NCBI GenBank assembly: GCA_004431415.1
Contig: QPMI01000496.1
Coordinates: 496,001 to 560,000 of the forward strand
Reading direction: 5' to 3'
Length of the DNA stretch: 64,000 nt
From: Cyanophora paradoxa
Lineage: Eukaryota; Glaucocystophyceae; Cyanophorales; Cyanophoraceae
How positions within the stretch are numbered: position 1 is the first letter of the stretch; each line of letters begins with the position of its first letter. Below, in pieces: positions 1 to 11,555 of this stretch. A program made the translations under genes and the position numbers. The notes under the pieces are model-generated. The model searched no databases and was not told the DNA's origin. It was given only the letters and a program-made list of their open reading frames with translations.

Positions 1-405
1 GCCCTCGGGGGGGATCCGGGGGCGGCGGGGGAGGCGGCGAGGCTGGGGGCCACCCTCAAGAAGCAGCAGGAGGAGTCGCGGCGGGCGGCCGAGGCCACCG
101 GCAGGGCCGCCGCCCTCGTGCGTCGTACCCCCCCCCCTCTCTCTTCGAGCGCGCGAGTGACTGGCGATCAGGACAAGAAAGCGTCCCGAGCCGAGGCGAG
201 GGCGCGGGCCCTTGTGGCCGCTCTGGGGCCCGGAGCCCCGCAGCCGGGCGCCGGGCCCAGCGGCGCCCCCGCAGAGAGCGCCGCAGCAGCAGGCGCTTCG
301 GACGTGCTGAAGCTTCTGAAGGCGCACGAAGACCTGGAGCGGGCGTTCTCGGCCCTGGCGACGCTGTACAAGATTGACGTGCCCCGCCTGGGCCCCCCGC
401 AGTAG
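1..405 (+). CDS. 3' end of an unidentified helical protein (partial)
   Basis: Two terminal exons are visible. The first, 1-117, runs off the window edge and reads as a charged helical segment (ATLKKQQEESRRAAEATG). An intron starts at 118 with GTGCGTCGTACCCC and ends in AG at 171. The last exon, 172-405, is in phase and ends with TAG. It encodes an Ala-rich linker and then an amphipathic helix (LLKAHEDLERAFSALATLYK) close to the C-terminus. Family not recognised; an end of a coiled-coil or structural protein fits. The gene is convergent with the minus-strand coiled-coil gene, and only about 60 bp separate the two stop codons. Confidence 0.6.
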   Translation, partial: ALGGDPGAAGEAARLGATLKKQQEESRRAAEATGRAAALVRRTPPPLSSSARVTGDQDKKASRAEARARALVAALGPGAPQPGAGPSGAPAESAAAAGASDVLKLLKAHEDLERAFSALATLYKIDVPRLGPPQ

Positions 406-465
406 ATTGAGCAATTCGAAGCATAGCTGATTCCAATAATTACACGAGGGACGTTCGAATTCGAG

Positions 466-3089
466 CTACGTGCGCCCCAGGGCCCGCGGGGGCCCGGCGA
501 CGGTTGGCGGCGCTGCGGGGAAAGCGGCGGCGGCGGCGATGGCCCGGGGCACGGAGCTGGGCCTCTTGGCCCTGGGGCTCGGGGTACTGAAGGACGCGGA
601 GCCGGAGAGGGCGGAGACGGCCGCCGTGGGCGCCGGCGCCGGCGCCGGCGCGAGGGCGGCCGAATTCGAAGCCACAGCGGCCGCCCTCGCCGCGAGCGCC
701 GCGGCCGCCTCTGCCAGGGACCGCGCTCCGTAGCGGCCCCGCTCCGTTCCAGCGGGGGGCGCCGGGGCCGGGGCCGGGGCCGCCCGCGCCTCCTTCGCGC
801 CCTCCTTCTCCGCCTTCTCCGCCCCAGGATCGCAGGTGGCCGCTGCTTGGGGCGCATCCTGCGCAGAAAGAAGCGCCTCAGGGGTGGGAAGGGGGGTGGA
901 GGAGGAGGAGCTGCGGCGAAAGGAAGCGTACCCCCTTCTGCAGCTTGACGGCCTTCAGCAGGCCGGCCAGGACCTTGGCCCGCTCCGCGGACTCCGATCC
1001 CAGCAGCTTCTGCGGGAGAGACGTGAGAAAGGAGTACGCGAAAACTCAAGCCGGGCGGGGGGGGGGGGGTACGCGAACCTTGGAGGCAAGGATCTTGAGG
1101 ACGCGCGTCGTCTCCCGCTCGCCCTCCAGCGCCGCAGCCAGCCCCTCCACCGCCTCCTGTACCCCCCTCGAACGTCAAACCGCGTACCCCTGCTGAGCAA
1201 TGCAAGGGCGAACGGTGAGGGCCGTGTGTCTTGCCGAAGACTCGGCGCGCAGTGCGGAAAGAGAGGCCTGCAGCGGAAGGGGAGCGAGTGAGATTTGGGG
1301 GGTACGAGAGGCAAGGGGGGGAATCAAAAAAGGAGGGGGTACCTGAAGGGTGTCAACGCGGTCGTGGGCCATCGCTGTACCCCGCGCGTTCTCCCGGAGT
1401 TCGCGGATCCCCCGCTGCGCCTCGCTCTGGGAAAGGGGCACGCGTGTGAGTGAGGGGGGGCGGAAGAGGGACGGCGGTCGAGAGAGGGGCGCGCGGACCG
1501 CCAAAGACGCGGCCCTTGCCACGCCCGCGTCAAGCTCTTCCCTGTACCCCGCCACGGCCTCCCGCAGCCGGTCGCAGCGGCCCGACAGGCCCTCGATCTG
1601 TGGAGAGGAGGGCCGTGCTCAGCGAGGCGCTCGGGAACGCCCCCCCTCCCCTCGCCGCCGCACCAGGGCTTCGAGCCTTCGCACTTCCGAATCCACCACC
1701 CCCTCCCTCGACTCGAGCTCCGCCCGCGCCGCCCGCCGCGCCGCGTCGCGCGCCCACCCCTCCGCGTACTCCTGCGATGGAAGGGACGTTCGACCGGGTA
1801 CAGCGATTCGCGAGGGAGGGGGGTACGCGAACCTTGAGGGCGTCGCAGTGCTCGCGGACCTGCCGCTCCAGCACGGCGCACGCCTCTTTCAGCGCCTCCT
1901 CGTGCGCCTCTGCCGCGCCGGCGTCAGCGTCCGGTTCGAGAACGGCGTACCCCAGGCAGCGCGGGGACAGCGTACCCCTCTCCCGCGCGGACTGCGCGAG
2001 GCGCCGCTCGAGGCCGCAGGCGGCCGCGGCCGTCCTCTGGACGTCCGCCGCCAGCGACGCCACCTGAACCCAATCGCTCGGCGGGCGCGCGGGGCGCGCG
2101 GGGCGCGGGGGGTACAGCGCGGGGCACCTCCTCCGCGATGCGCTCGTCCCGCTCGGCGGAGCGCGCCGCCTCCTCGCCCAGCTTCCCCTCGACCCGCGCC
2201 GCCTCCGCCCGCGCGTCCGCCAGCGCCGCCCGCAGCTGCCGCGGCGCGACCGATGCTTAGCCGCGGATCAAATGGCCCGGCGCCCCGGAAGGGCCGGGCC
2301 GGGTGGGCGGGCACCTGCGCGGCGACAAGCTCCGCAAGCTCTCCTCTGAGCCGATCCTCGCCCACCCGCGCCGCGCGCTCGCTGGCGGCCGCGGCTGCCG
2401 CCATCATGCGCTCCTCGAGCGCGTCCTCGTCGATCGGCGGCGGCGGCGGCGGCTGCGCGTGCGGCGGCGGCTGCGGCGGCTCGAGCCGCCGCTGCGCCGC
2501 CTCCTCCAGGCCCGCGACGCGCCTCTCCAGGCCCCGCGCCAGCTGCGTCACCGCGTTCGCGTTCGTGTGCAGCCTGCGCGGGGGCCGCGGCGGTCGGTTG
2601 CCGGGTCGGCCGCGGAGACAGAGTGCGGCGCGGGGCGCGGGGCGCGGGGCGCGCCTCCTGTCGAGCTCGGCGACCGCTTGCTTGGCCTCCGCATCGACGC
2701 GGCGCAGCTCGCCGCCCAGCCGGGCCTCGACCGAGCCGCAGCACTCGCCCAGCCGCTCCTCTATCGCCGCGCACCTGCGACGCGCGGCCGCGGGGCAAAA
2801 GCTAAGCTAAGGCTGCCGCGACCGCAGCGACGGCTTCTCACCTCGCAGACATCGTCGACATGACGCTGACGAGCTGCGCGGCGAGGCCGCGAAGGTCCGC
2901 CCTGAGCTCGACCACCGCGTTCCACCCGAGAACGTCGATCGAGAGCTGCTCGTTCTGGTTGCTCATCGCGCTGAGCGTCGCCGCCGTTTCGACGGCTCGC
3001 GGCAGCGCCGAGTGCGCATGCAGATCTAGCGGCGGCGTGTGGACCGCGGCCAGCTCGGACTGGTACGCCCGCGGCGGGCTGGGCTCCAT
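466..3089 (-). CDS. Coiled-coil protein, multi-exon
   Basis: The start is the ATG at 3087-3089 ([16 protein letters not shown]). Exon 1 ends near 2845, and splicing AG|G joins it to [20 protein letters not shown]. Later exons, read in sense, encode [144 protein letters not shown] and [20 protein letters not shown]. The last exon is Ala/Pro-rich and stops at 466. Heptad-like Leu/Ala/Arg/Glu content through nearly every exon indicates an extended coiled coil of about 600 residues, interrupted by a Pro-rich linker near 2430. Introns are about 50-100 nt and several carry GTACCCC. Function unknown; a cytoskeletal or basal-body scaffold is only a guess. It shares a 164-bp divergent promoter with ARPC4. 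Confidence 0.7.
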
Positions 3090-3253
3090 ATCGATCCTTC
3101 CCGCTTGTCTTGCCGCGCGCAGGCCCGCGAGTAGCTGCTGGAAACGACTTCCCGCCAAGCCGCGGCAGCCGGGTACCGCAGGTTTGGCTGCTGAACTTGA
3201 ACCCCAGCGCCGGCCGGATAGCTGCAAGCAGACGGGGCTCGGAGGCGGCGCGG
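3090..3253. promoter_or_regulatory. Divergent promoter region, coiled-coil gene / ARPC4
   Basis: The two start codons lie 164 bp apart, back to back, so this interval must hold both transcription starts and 5' UTRs. It is GC-rich with no clear TATA box. Confidence 0.4.
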
Positions 3254-3942
3254 ATGGCACAGACCAGGACTCCCTATCTGCAGAACATACGGCAGGCCCT
3301 CAACACGGCGCTCTGTCTCCGCAACTTCCCGAGCCAGTTGGTCGAGCGCCACAACGTGCCGGAGGTCGAAACGATGTGAGCCGCGCCTCGCTCGCCCGCC
3401 GGAGTGTCCGGACCGCCCGTCGGCGCTGCTGAGCCGCGCACGGCGCAGAGGGACGGAGCTGTACAGCCCGGAGCTGCACCTGCCGCCCATTAGCATAGCC
3501 CGAAATGAGAACGAGAAGACGCTCATCGAGCCGTCGATAAACAGCGTGCGGATGAGCGTCAAGGTCAAGCAGGCGGACGAGATAGAGCAGATCCTCACGC
3601 GCAACTTCATGCGCTTCCTGATGCAGCGCGCGGAGGATTTCAGCATCTTGCGGAGAAAAGCGCTCCCGGTGAGCAGCTAACGACTTCCGCCTGCGTCCCG
3701 TCCCGCCTCGCCCCGCCCCGCAGCTCGAGCGCGTCTCACCGGCCGCGCCGCGCTCCGCGCAGGGCTACGACATCAGCTTCCTCATCACGCACACGCACAT
3801 GGAGGAGATGAACAAGCAGAAGCTCATCGACTTCATAATCGAGTTCATGCAGGAGATCGACCGCGAGATCAGCGAGATGAAGATCGACGTCAACGCCCGC
3901 GCCCGCACGATAGCCACCGAGTTCCTCAAGCAGTTCACCTGA
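3254..3942 (+). CDS. ARPC4: Actin-related protein 2/3 complex subunit 4 (p20-ARC)
   Basis: Three exons join in phase: 3254-3375, 3449-3668 and 3763-3942, giving 173 residues (about 168 is usual). Hallmarks of the family are all present: an N-terminus [20 protein letters not shown], then [71 protein letters not shown] and a C-terminus [24 protein letters not shown]4 forms the core dimer with ARPC2 that holds Arp2 and Arp3 and contacts the mother actin filament, so the host makes branched actin in the cytosol. Intron 1 (3376-3448) starts GTGAGC and ends CAG, splitting an Ile codon; intron 2 (3669-3762) starts GTGAGC. Conservation is so strong that identity is not in doubt. Confidence 0.97.
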
Positions 3943-4234
3943 GGCTCGCTGGAAGATCTCTCGTCCAGCTTTGCTGTACAGGTCCTTAGGAGGCTAGCGT
4001 AGCTCTAGCGCGTAGGAATGCAGAGGGGCGCGTTTGAATTTCATCCCGATGGCTCGCGCTCCCAGGATGGACACACGAGCAAGGCCCAGGGCGGGGCCCG
4101 CTGCATTAAAGACCGCTATATATCTCTACCTTAGACAGACGGACGCTAAGCCTGATTCTTTCCTACGAGGTCTTGAAGGCGCCCGGCCAGCTTCAGCCGG
4201 GGCGGCGGGGCCGGGCCGGGGCCTGCGCGCCCGG

Positions 4235-4353
4235 CTAGGCGTCGTGGAGGGCGGCGTGGGCGGTGATGCCCAGCAGCCCGAGCAGCTCCTCCACGTTCAG
4301 GGCGGGGCGCCCGGCCCCGCCCACTCCGCCCCCTCCGACGCCGGCGCCGGCCG

Positions 4354-4385
<32 letters not shown>

Positions 4386-5684
4386 CGGCGGCCTCCAGGC
4401 GCCCCAGGCCGGCATCGGCCCTCTCGTAGCGCTTCTCCAGCGCCGCGCCGTACGCCCCCAGCAGCCCGCAGCGCAGCAGCGCACCCTCGCACGCCGACAG
4501 CACCTGTTCGGTTCGACCGGAATTCGATCCCGTGCGGATTCGAAATTTGATACGGGCGGCGGGGCACGGGGCGCGCACCGATCCAAGGGCGACGGCCTCC
4601 CGAATGCTGGCGGTGGTCCCGATGACGGCCGCGGCGCCCAGGGCCACCTGCGCGATCAAATAGTGAGATCAAATCCGCGCGAAGTTTCGGATTCGAGGGG
4701 AGGGCGACCTTGGCGCCGACGGGGGCGGCGACGACGCTGGCGACCCCCGCGGCGGCCGTCGCGACGGCGGCGACGGACGTCCCGGCGACGAGCGCCCGCG
4801 CCCGCGCGCGCTCCCCGCGGATCGACTCCGCGAGCTTCTCGAGCATGGCCCGGGCCGCGTCGAGCTGGTCCCGCGCCCGAGCCAGCAGCAGCCGCGTGGA
4901 CGCGGCGAAGGCCGGGATGCGCTCCTCGTACCCCCCCGACCCCGAGAACTGCGATAGAAACGCCGCCATGTCGGCGTCGGCGCGGTCCAGCGCCTCGCTG
5001 GCCCCGTCCAGCGCGTTCTCGACGCGCAGGAAGTCCGCCGCGCGGTGCCCCGCCGCCATCCTCCGGTACTCCGCCGCCGCCGCCTCGTACCCGTCCAGCT
5101 CGGCCCGGGAGAAGGCCTTGCCCAGCAGCTGGCTCGCGAGCAGAAGGAAGCCCGGGCGCACGGAGCCCTGCGAGGCGTCAGAGGGCGCGGGCGGGCGGGC
5201 GGGCGGGCGGGAGACGGGGCTCCCGAGGGCCGGCTCGCATGCAAGGACTCGGCGGTGGCCTTGAAAGCCGGCTCGAGGTCCGGCGAGTCCACCGGCGACA
5301 GCTGCTGCGAGAGCCGGATGACCGATGCCGCCCCTGCGCATGCGCGCGGCGCCGGCTCAGCCACGGCGGCGGTTTGAGCCGGGCGGTACGGCGCACATCG
5401 GATGATCATGCCTGCGTCCAATCCGGGGCAAACGCCGGAGAGCAGCCGCTCGATCAGCTGGCCTCCCACGAGGGAGGCGAGCTCGACCAGAGCGGGAAGA
5501 ACGACCGTCGCGCGGCACTGCCTCTTCGACGACGGCTGTTCCGAGCTCCTGAAGATGCCCGCGAGGTCGTCAAAGACCCTGGCCGTGCGGCCCACCGCCT
5601 CGCCGGCCAGCTCGCCCGCCGCCGACAGGACCGACCGAGCCGAAGCCGGCCTGGGCGGCGCCGACCCTGGGCCGAGGTCTGCAT
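4235..5684 (-). CDS. Helical protein with two hydrophobic segments, function unknown
   Basis: At least three exons. The N-terminal exon carries helical sequence (RTARVFDDLAGIFRSSEQ, then ELASLVGGQLIERLLSG). A middle exon has long amphipathic helices (SQLLGKAFSRAELDGYEA, ENALDGASEALDRADADM, RARDQLDAARAMLEKLAESI) followed by a strongly hydrophobic Ala/Val stretch (ALVAGTSVAAVATAAAGV). After an intron comes a second hydrophobic stretch (ALGAAAVIGTTASIREAV) and a C-terminus LNVEELLGLLGITAHAALHD. Helical bundle plus paired hydrophobic segments resembles membrane-inserting or BAR/SNARE-like helical proteins; no family is recognised. The ATG at 5682-5684 is the nearest upstream, but the first splice could not be placed, so the 5' end is uncertain. 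It is divergent from the mid-SUN gene. Confidence 0.5.
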
Positions 5685-5688
5685 GGCG

Positions 5689-5736
5689 ACAACAGGCTTA
5701 GCTAAACTCGAATACGACAACAGGCTTAGCTTAACG
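5689..5736. repeat. Short direct repeat in a divergent promoter
   Basis: The 16-mer GACAACAGGCTTAGCT occurs twice in the 248 bp between the divergent starts at 5684 and 5933, with 12 bases between the copies. It could be a paired regulatory site or a small duplication. Confidence 0.4.
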
Positions 5737-5932
5737 GGGGGGCCCGCCAGCGCTTCACACGGATCCGAACCTTGCAGGAGCTCCACGGGGACGCGCGGGG
5801 CGGAGCCAACGGATCCAGCGCTGCTAGGCCGCGAGCGTGCCGCAGCAGTCGACGCGCTGGAGCCCATCCGAAGAAGACGTGGGTCTCGGGCGGGTACAGG
5901 GAGTGTTGCAACTTGGCCCGTGTGACGAAAGC

Positions 5933-8900
5933 ATGCGGCCCAGGCAGGCCGGGGCGACCCGCGCCTTGCCAGTGGCGGTTTCCCTGTTGCTGCTGGCTTT
6001 CCTGGGCTTCAGCACTGCTCGCGGCGAGGAGGAGCACCTTGGACAAACAACCAGCTCTCGTACAGCGGGTCCGCGCGCGGCCCCGCCAATTCTCAGATCA
6101 CGCGCACACGTTAACGCTGATCGTGTGACCGCACAGGAGAGCGCCTGCCACCTCTCGGCGAAGCATACGCTGGCGCCCGCACCTGTGGATCGTCGTCGGA
6201 AGCCGGGGGGCTGGCGGGAGCTGCAGGCGACCCTAACTGCGAAGCACAAGCGCCAGAGGATCCTCGTGCGGCATCGGAGGTCTCCGATGGCGCGAAAGGA
6301 TCGCTTCCCGAAGCGCAGCAGAACAGCGCCGCTTCCGATCAGGAGAGCTTGAAGGCCGGTGGCGGCGAGACCGAGGTCGCAGACGATGCGGATACCGAGG
6401 AAGAGCTCCCAGAGCAGGTCAGCGCGGCGGAGGGAGCCCTTGGCACGTGGAGTTCGAAGCAGGAGCAATGTCCCATGCAAGCGGCGGCCAGAGCGGCGCG
6501 CAACGAGTCGGCGGAGCGTGCGGCAACGGAAGAGAATCCTCCCGTAGGCTGCGAGCAGCCCTCGGAGGACGAGCTTGACGCGGAGGACGAGGAGGAAGGT
6601 CCGGCCGCCCGCGCGTGCCGCTCTCGATGGCCCCGCGCCGACGCCGCGCGCCCGATCGAAACGCAGGCTTCGTGGGACCCATGGAAAGCCCCGTGTCCAG
6701 CGGTGCGCGGCCCCGATCGCGCCTCCGCCCGCGCCGCTCGGCCGCTCACGCCGCGCCGCCGCCGCGAGCAGCCTCGCCGTCCCTCGAGCCGCAGAGCAAC
6801 GCGCCCCTGGCGCCGCCCACGGCCCCGCCGCCCGCTTCCCCGCAGGGCGAGACCAGCGCGCCGAGCCCGGAGCCCGCGCCGGCGCCCGTGGCCTCCTCCC
6901 GGGCCGGGGGCGAGGAGCAGACGCCGGGACCCGACGAGGCGAGCCCCTCGCCCCCGGCGGACGCGAACGCCGCTTCTCCGCCTCCGGTACCCCCCGCGGA
7001 ATCCAACGGCACGGCCGCGGCTCCGCCCGAGGCCGGGGCCGAGGCGTCCGCCAGCCCGTCCCCGGCCGATGCCGTACCCCCCGCCGTGGAGACCCTTCCC
7101 CCCATCGATCTGGACCTCTCGGGCCTCGAACCCGGCCCCAGCGCGGGCGCCCGGCCGCCGACTCCGCCCCAGAAGCGTGCGCGGCGCTGCAACCCTCCCC
7201 GTTCTCTTCCCCCGTCTGAGTCGCTCTCTCCTTGCCGCAGGCATCCTGCCCCTGGAGCAGTTCAGGGAGGAGGTCATGCAGAAGGCGCAGCAGCACCAGC
7301 AGGCCGCGCAGGCCCACGCTCAGGCCCAGGCCCAGGCCCAAGCCCAGGCGGCGGCCGCGCAGGCCCAGGGGTCGCAGCCGCAGGTGCAGGCGTCCGCCGC
7401 CGCTGCCGCCACCGCCTCCGCCTCGCCGGACGCCCCCGCCGCCTCCGGCTCGCCGCCCTCCTCCGCCCCCTCCGCCCCGCCTCCGCCGCCGCTTCCGCTG
7501 CGGCCGCCCCCGCCTCCGCCTCCGCCACCCCTCAGGAGAGCGCTGCCGCCGCCGCCTCCTCCTCCCCGTCCCAGTCCCCCTCCGAGCCGCCCGCCGTACC
7601 CCCCTCGCCCTCCGCCTTCTCCTCCTCCTCCGCGGCCGTCGACGCGGCGGCCGCCGCCGTGGCGGCCCTCACGCGCTCGACCCTCGGGCCCTCCGATCCC
7701 GTACCCGACGCGGCCTCCTCCCCCCCGTCCGAGCCTGCGTCCGCCCCGGCCCCGCCGCCCGCCGCCCCCGCGGTGGTATCCCCCCTCAGCGCCGAGGCGC
7801 CGTTCCCCGCCGAGCGATTCAACTACGCGTCCTTCGACTCGGGCGCGAAGGTACCGTACCTCGCGTCTTCTCGGAATCTTCCTCGCCCGGAATCGAACCC
7901 GCGACCCGCAGGTCCTCTCGGCGAACCCGGAGGCGCAGGGCTCCTCCGCTGTTCTCGTCGAGGACAAGGACAAGTGCGTACCCCCTCGCCTTCCAAGGAC
8001 CGTAACCCCCTCGCCCCTCACCTCTTCGTTCGCCAGGTACATGCTGACGCCCTGCGGGGCTCCCGAAAAGCAGCTCGTCGTCGAGCTCTCCGAGGAGATT
8101 CTGATCACGTGCGTACCCCTTCCTATTTCGGTACCCCCAGCGCCCTCTGAAGCCTCTTCTCAAACAGGACGCTCTCCCTAGCGAACTTCGAGTACTACTC
8201 GTCTTCTTTTAAGGACTTCCAGCTCTTCGGCTCCAATACGTGCGCCTCTTGTTTGGCAGTCTCTTTCTCTTGGGGCGAGGTCGGCTCACTTTCGCTTCAG
8301 GTACCCCGTGCGGCAGTGGGCACACCTGGGGGACTTTCGCGCGCAATCTGCCAGGGGGGTACAGCGCTTCCTGGTCCCCCACCGCGCCTGGGTCCGGTGC
8401 GCTCGCATCGCGTCTTTCTTACCTCTCCCTTCCTTGAGGTTCCTCTCAGGTACCTTCGCATCCGGTTCCTGTCGCACTACGGCCGCGAGTACTATTGCAC
8501 TCTGTCCCAGGCACCGCCTCTTTCCCGTTTCTTCCCGCCGGGATCCGAAACCTGAACCCCCGCAGATCAAGGTCCACGGGAACACCATGCTCGAGGACCT
8601 TAAGAGCGGTGGGTCGACTCCGCCGGGGCCCTTTCCTCTCTCACCTCCCCTCCTTTCCTTCCTTCCGCAGAGATCGAACGCTCTTCCGAGGAAGTGCACC
8701 GCGTAAACGCCGCGATCGCGAAGACGGCGGCGCCGGCGCCGCCGCCCCCGCCGACGCCGCCCGTCGCGGCGCCCCTGCCGACCCTGGCGCCGGCCCCCGC
8801 GCCCGAGGAGCCGCCCGCGCCAACGCCCACGCCGGCGGCGGTCTTCAGCAGCGGATCGTTCTTCGAGCTGCGCTCCTTCATGCAGGGCTTCGGCCGCCTC

Positions 8901-11443
8901 CTCCGCTCCGTGCGCCCCTTTCTTTTCCTTCCTTTTGTTCCTTCCTTCCTTTCTTTGTTTTGTTCTTACGGTTCTTGCAGCCGCCGAGCCAGCAGGCGGC
9001 CGCGCCCTCGGCCACCGCTTCTCCAGCCGCGCCCTCGGCCGCCGCTTCTCCGGCCGAGGCCCCGCCCGCCGCCCCGGCCTCTTCCTCCCCGGCTGCCCCT
9101 GCCTCGTCGGCCCCGCCAGCCACCCCCGCCGCCCCCTCCTCCGCGCCTGTACCCTCCTCTTCGACCTCTTCCGCCGGGCCCAGCTCCTCTCCGGTCCCGT
9201 CCGCCCCCTCGAGCACCCCGTCTCCCCCGCCCGCTGCCTCCTCCGCCGGAGCCTTGCCGGCCGTCGAGACCCCCCCGCCGACCGCCGCCAACCCGCCCCC
9301 GCCGCCGTCCCCGGCTGCCGCCTCCGCCTCGCCTCCCCCGCCGCCGCCGCCACCGCCGCGCCGGCGGCCAGGCACGAGCCGCCTTCGCCGTCCCCGGGGC
9401 GCCCTCCGAGCCGCAGGGCGCCGTACCCCCTTCCGGCGGCCCCTCCGCCTCCCCGAACCCACGGGCAGCCCGTCCCCGCCCCCGCGGCCGAGTCGGCCGG
9501 GGGCAACGCCAGCAGCCCCGCCCCGTCTCCCCAGCCGCCCCGCCCCTCGCCGCCGCCTCCCCGCCCCCCGCCGCCCCCGCCGCGCCCGCCTCCGCCGCGG
9601 GCAGGGACCCCGTCTTCGGGGCTACCCCTCGGGCCCGTCCCTCTTCGGCCCGGCCTCCGCCGGCGCGGCCGCCAGCCCCGCCCCTGCGGCGAACGGCGGC
9701 GGCGCCCCGGCGCCCGCCGCGGCCGCCGCCCCGGCACCTCCTCCCCCTCTCCCAACGCAGGCCTCGTACCCCTCGCCCTCCTCCGAATCCATCTTCCGCA
9801 CCCTGACGAACAAGAGTGCGCAAATCGATCGCGCAACGCGACGAGACGCGTTGCGTTGCGCTGCGCTGCGATAAATCTGACGCCTCGCCCGCCCGCCCGC
9901 CCCCCCCCCCCCCCGGCCGCGCAGTCAAGTCGCTGGAGATCAACCAGAGCATCATCACGTCGTACCTCTCCGAGCTCAACGCCCGCTGGATGGACGTCTT
10001 CTCCGACCTCCAGGTTCGACTCCCGCCGGGTCCCTTTCTCCTGGGCCCCGGGCTCAACTCACCCCCCTACTTCCCCTTTGCAGAGCGAGCTGGAGCGGCT
10101 GCAGTCGATCCAGGCGGCGAACCACCAGCTCGTCGTCAACTCCTCCCGCCTCCTCGCCGCCGCCCGCCAGCAGGTCCGCAGTCCAGCACATCGCCGGCCC
10201 AGGCCGGGTCGCTTAGATCGAGAAGATTGGACGCCATCCCCTCACGAGTTCTGCTGACTCTTCCTCCACCGCAGTACGCGGGGACGGACGCGGGGCTGGC
10301 GCGGCTGCGTGCGGACATCGAGCGCCTCGCCGCCGACCTCCGCTCCGAGCTCGCCCGCTCCGCCGGCGCCGCCCAGGTCCGAACTTATTCTTCTTCTTCA
10401 GACCGAAGCCCGAACGCCTAAGAGCGAAGAGCCTAAACTGTTCGTCGTCTGACCCGCCCGTCCCTGCGCGCCCGCAGATGCAGTGGGCGCGGTACCAGCG
10501 CTACGACCGGTGGGTGGAGCACGGGGCGGCCCTCTGCGCCTCGGTGCTCATCTCCCTGGCCCTCGCGCGGCGCGCCGGCGGCGGCCGCGGGGCCGAGCGG
10601 CGGCGCCGCGGGTCCGAGAGCGCCAGCGACTCGGCGTCGGATCGCGGCGGCGCGGCGGCGGCGGCGAAGCGGCGGCGCGTCAAGGCGCGGCGCGGCTCCG
10701 GCTCGGGGAGCCGTGCCGGCTCGCGCCCCACTTCGTTCGCCCACAGCGTGCACTGGGACTGGGGCGCCGCCCAGGGAGACTCGCCGGCCTCGCTCGGGCC
10801 GTCGCCCCAGTGGGGCGACGACCCGTTCGAGTTGTTCGACCCGGAGGCCGCCGCCGCCTCCGCCGCGGGGCGGCCGCCGGCGTCGGTCTTCCAGCGGCGC
10901 AACTCGGGCGGCTCGTCCCCCCCGAACATCCCCCCCCTGGTCTCCCAGCGCCTGCTGCAGGCGGCGGCCGAGGAGGGGAAGCAGTGGCAGCAGCAGCAGC
11001 AGCCGCCGCGGGCGCGGCGGAGCTCGGGGCGGCGTCAGCCCTCGTTCGTGAAGGTCCTCGAGACGGCGCAGGAGGGCGCCGAGGCGGAGGAGGGCGCGCC
11101 GAACTCGGGACCGTCCTCCCCCGCGGCGCCGGCGCCGCCGGCCCCCGCGCGGGGCCTCCAGCACTCGCAGTCGGCGGCGCCCCTCACCCGGCGGACCGCC
11201 GCGAGCGCCTCGCCCGTGGCCCCTCCGCAACGGGCGCCGAGCCCGGGCACGTCTTACTCGGCCCCCAGCGGCGCGCCGGGCGGCGCCGGTGCGGCGGCGG
11301 GAGCCAAGGCGGGGCGGAGGCAGTCGACGATGCAACCGCGGGGGTCCGCGCCGGCGGCGCAGCTCCCCCGCTCCCGGACCTTCGAGAGCCTCGATTCGTC
11401 GGGGGGCGCCGGCCCGCCCCAGCAGCGATACAGCGCGACGTAA
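5933..11443 (+). CDS. Mid-SUN domain membrane protein (SLP1/SUCO/plant SUN3-5 type)
   Basis: The start at 5933 opens a signal peptide (core PVAVSLLLLAFLGFSTARG). Splicing 6059|6137 leads to an acidic Ser/Glu-rich region, then Ala/Pro/Gln-rich low complexity around 6750-7800. The SUN domain begins about 7815 (RFNYASFDSGAKV) and continues over short exons: VLVEDKDK|YMLTPCGAPEKQ, LVVELSEEILI, LANFEYYSSSFKDFQLFGS, TYPVRQWAHLGDF, LRIRFLSHYGREYYCTLS and KVHGNTMLEDLKS. This matches the internal SUN domain of ER/nuclear-envelope SLP1/SUCO proteins. After a long Pro/Ala/Ser linker come coiled coils (LNARWMDVFSDLQ, SELERLQSIQAANHQLVV), a hydrophobic segment (HGAALCASVLISLALA, about 10518-10566) and a basic Ser-rich tail ending at 11443. 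About 13 exons; frames inside the low-complexity exons are approximate. Role by family: ER quality control or nuclear-envelope anchoring. Confidence 0.85.
9899..9914 (+). repeat. Poly-C tract before a 3' splice site
   Basis: A C run of about 16 bases sits directly upstream of the GCCGCGCAG acceptor of the mid-SUN exon that begins near 9925, apparently serving as the polypyrimidine tract. Confidence 0.6.
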
Positions 11444-11446
11444 GCT

Positions 11447-11477
11447 CCAGGCAGGCAGGCAGGCAGGCAGGCAGGCA
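11447..11477. repeat. (AGGC)n microsatellite
   Basis: About seven perfect AGGC units lie just after the mid-SUN stop codon, in the 112-bp space between it and the convergent C1-FDX stop codon. Confidence 0.8.
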
Positions 11478-11555
11478 AAAGTGGTATTTCAGATATTATG
11501 AAGCAAGATCCGCGACGCCGGGGAGGGCGGGCGCGCGGGGCGACTAGGGAACAAG

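Noticed and set aside
1350-2810. 486-codon open frame on the plus strand
   Set aside because: It is antisense to the coiled-coil gene, whose minus-strand exons have consistent splice sites and helical sequence. Long open frames are expected in very GC-rich DNA.
4235-5341. Possible apolipoprotein-L or pore-forming protein
   Set aside because: Only the general layout of helices plus hydrophobic segments is shared; no family motif is visible.
5824-7341. 505-codon open frame on the minus strand
   Set aside because: Opposite the signal peptide and acidic exons of the mid-SUN gene; Arg/Gly/Pro-rich shadow without domain features.
8286-9836. 516-codon minus-strand open frame
   Set aside because: Shadow of the Pro/Ala-rich mid-SUN linker exons; highly basic, no start context or motif.
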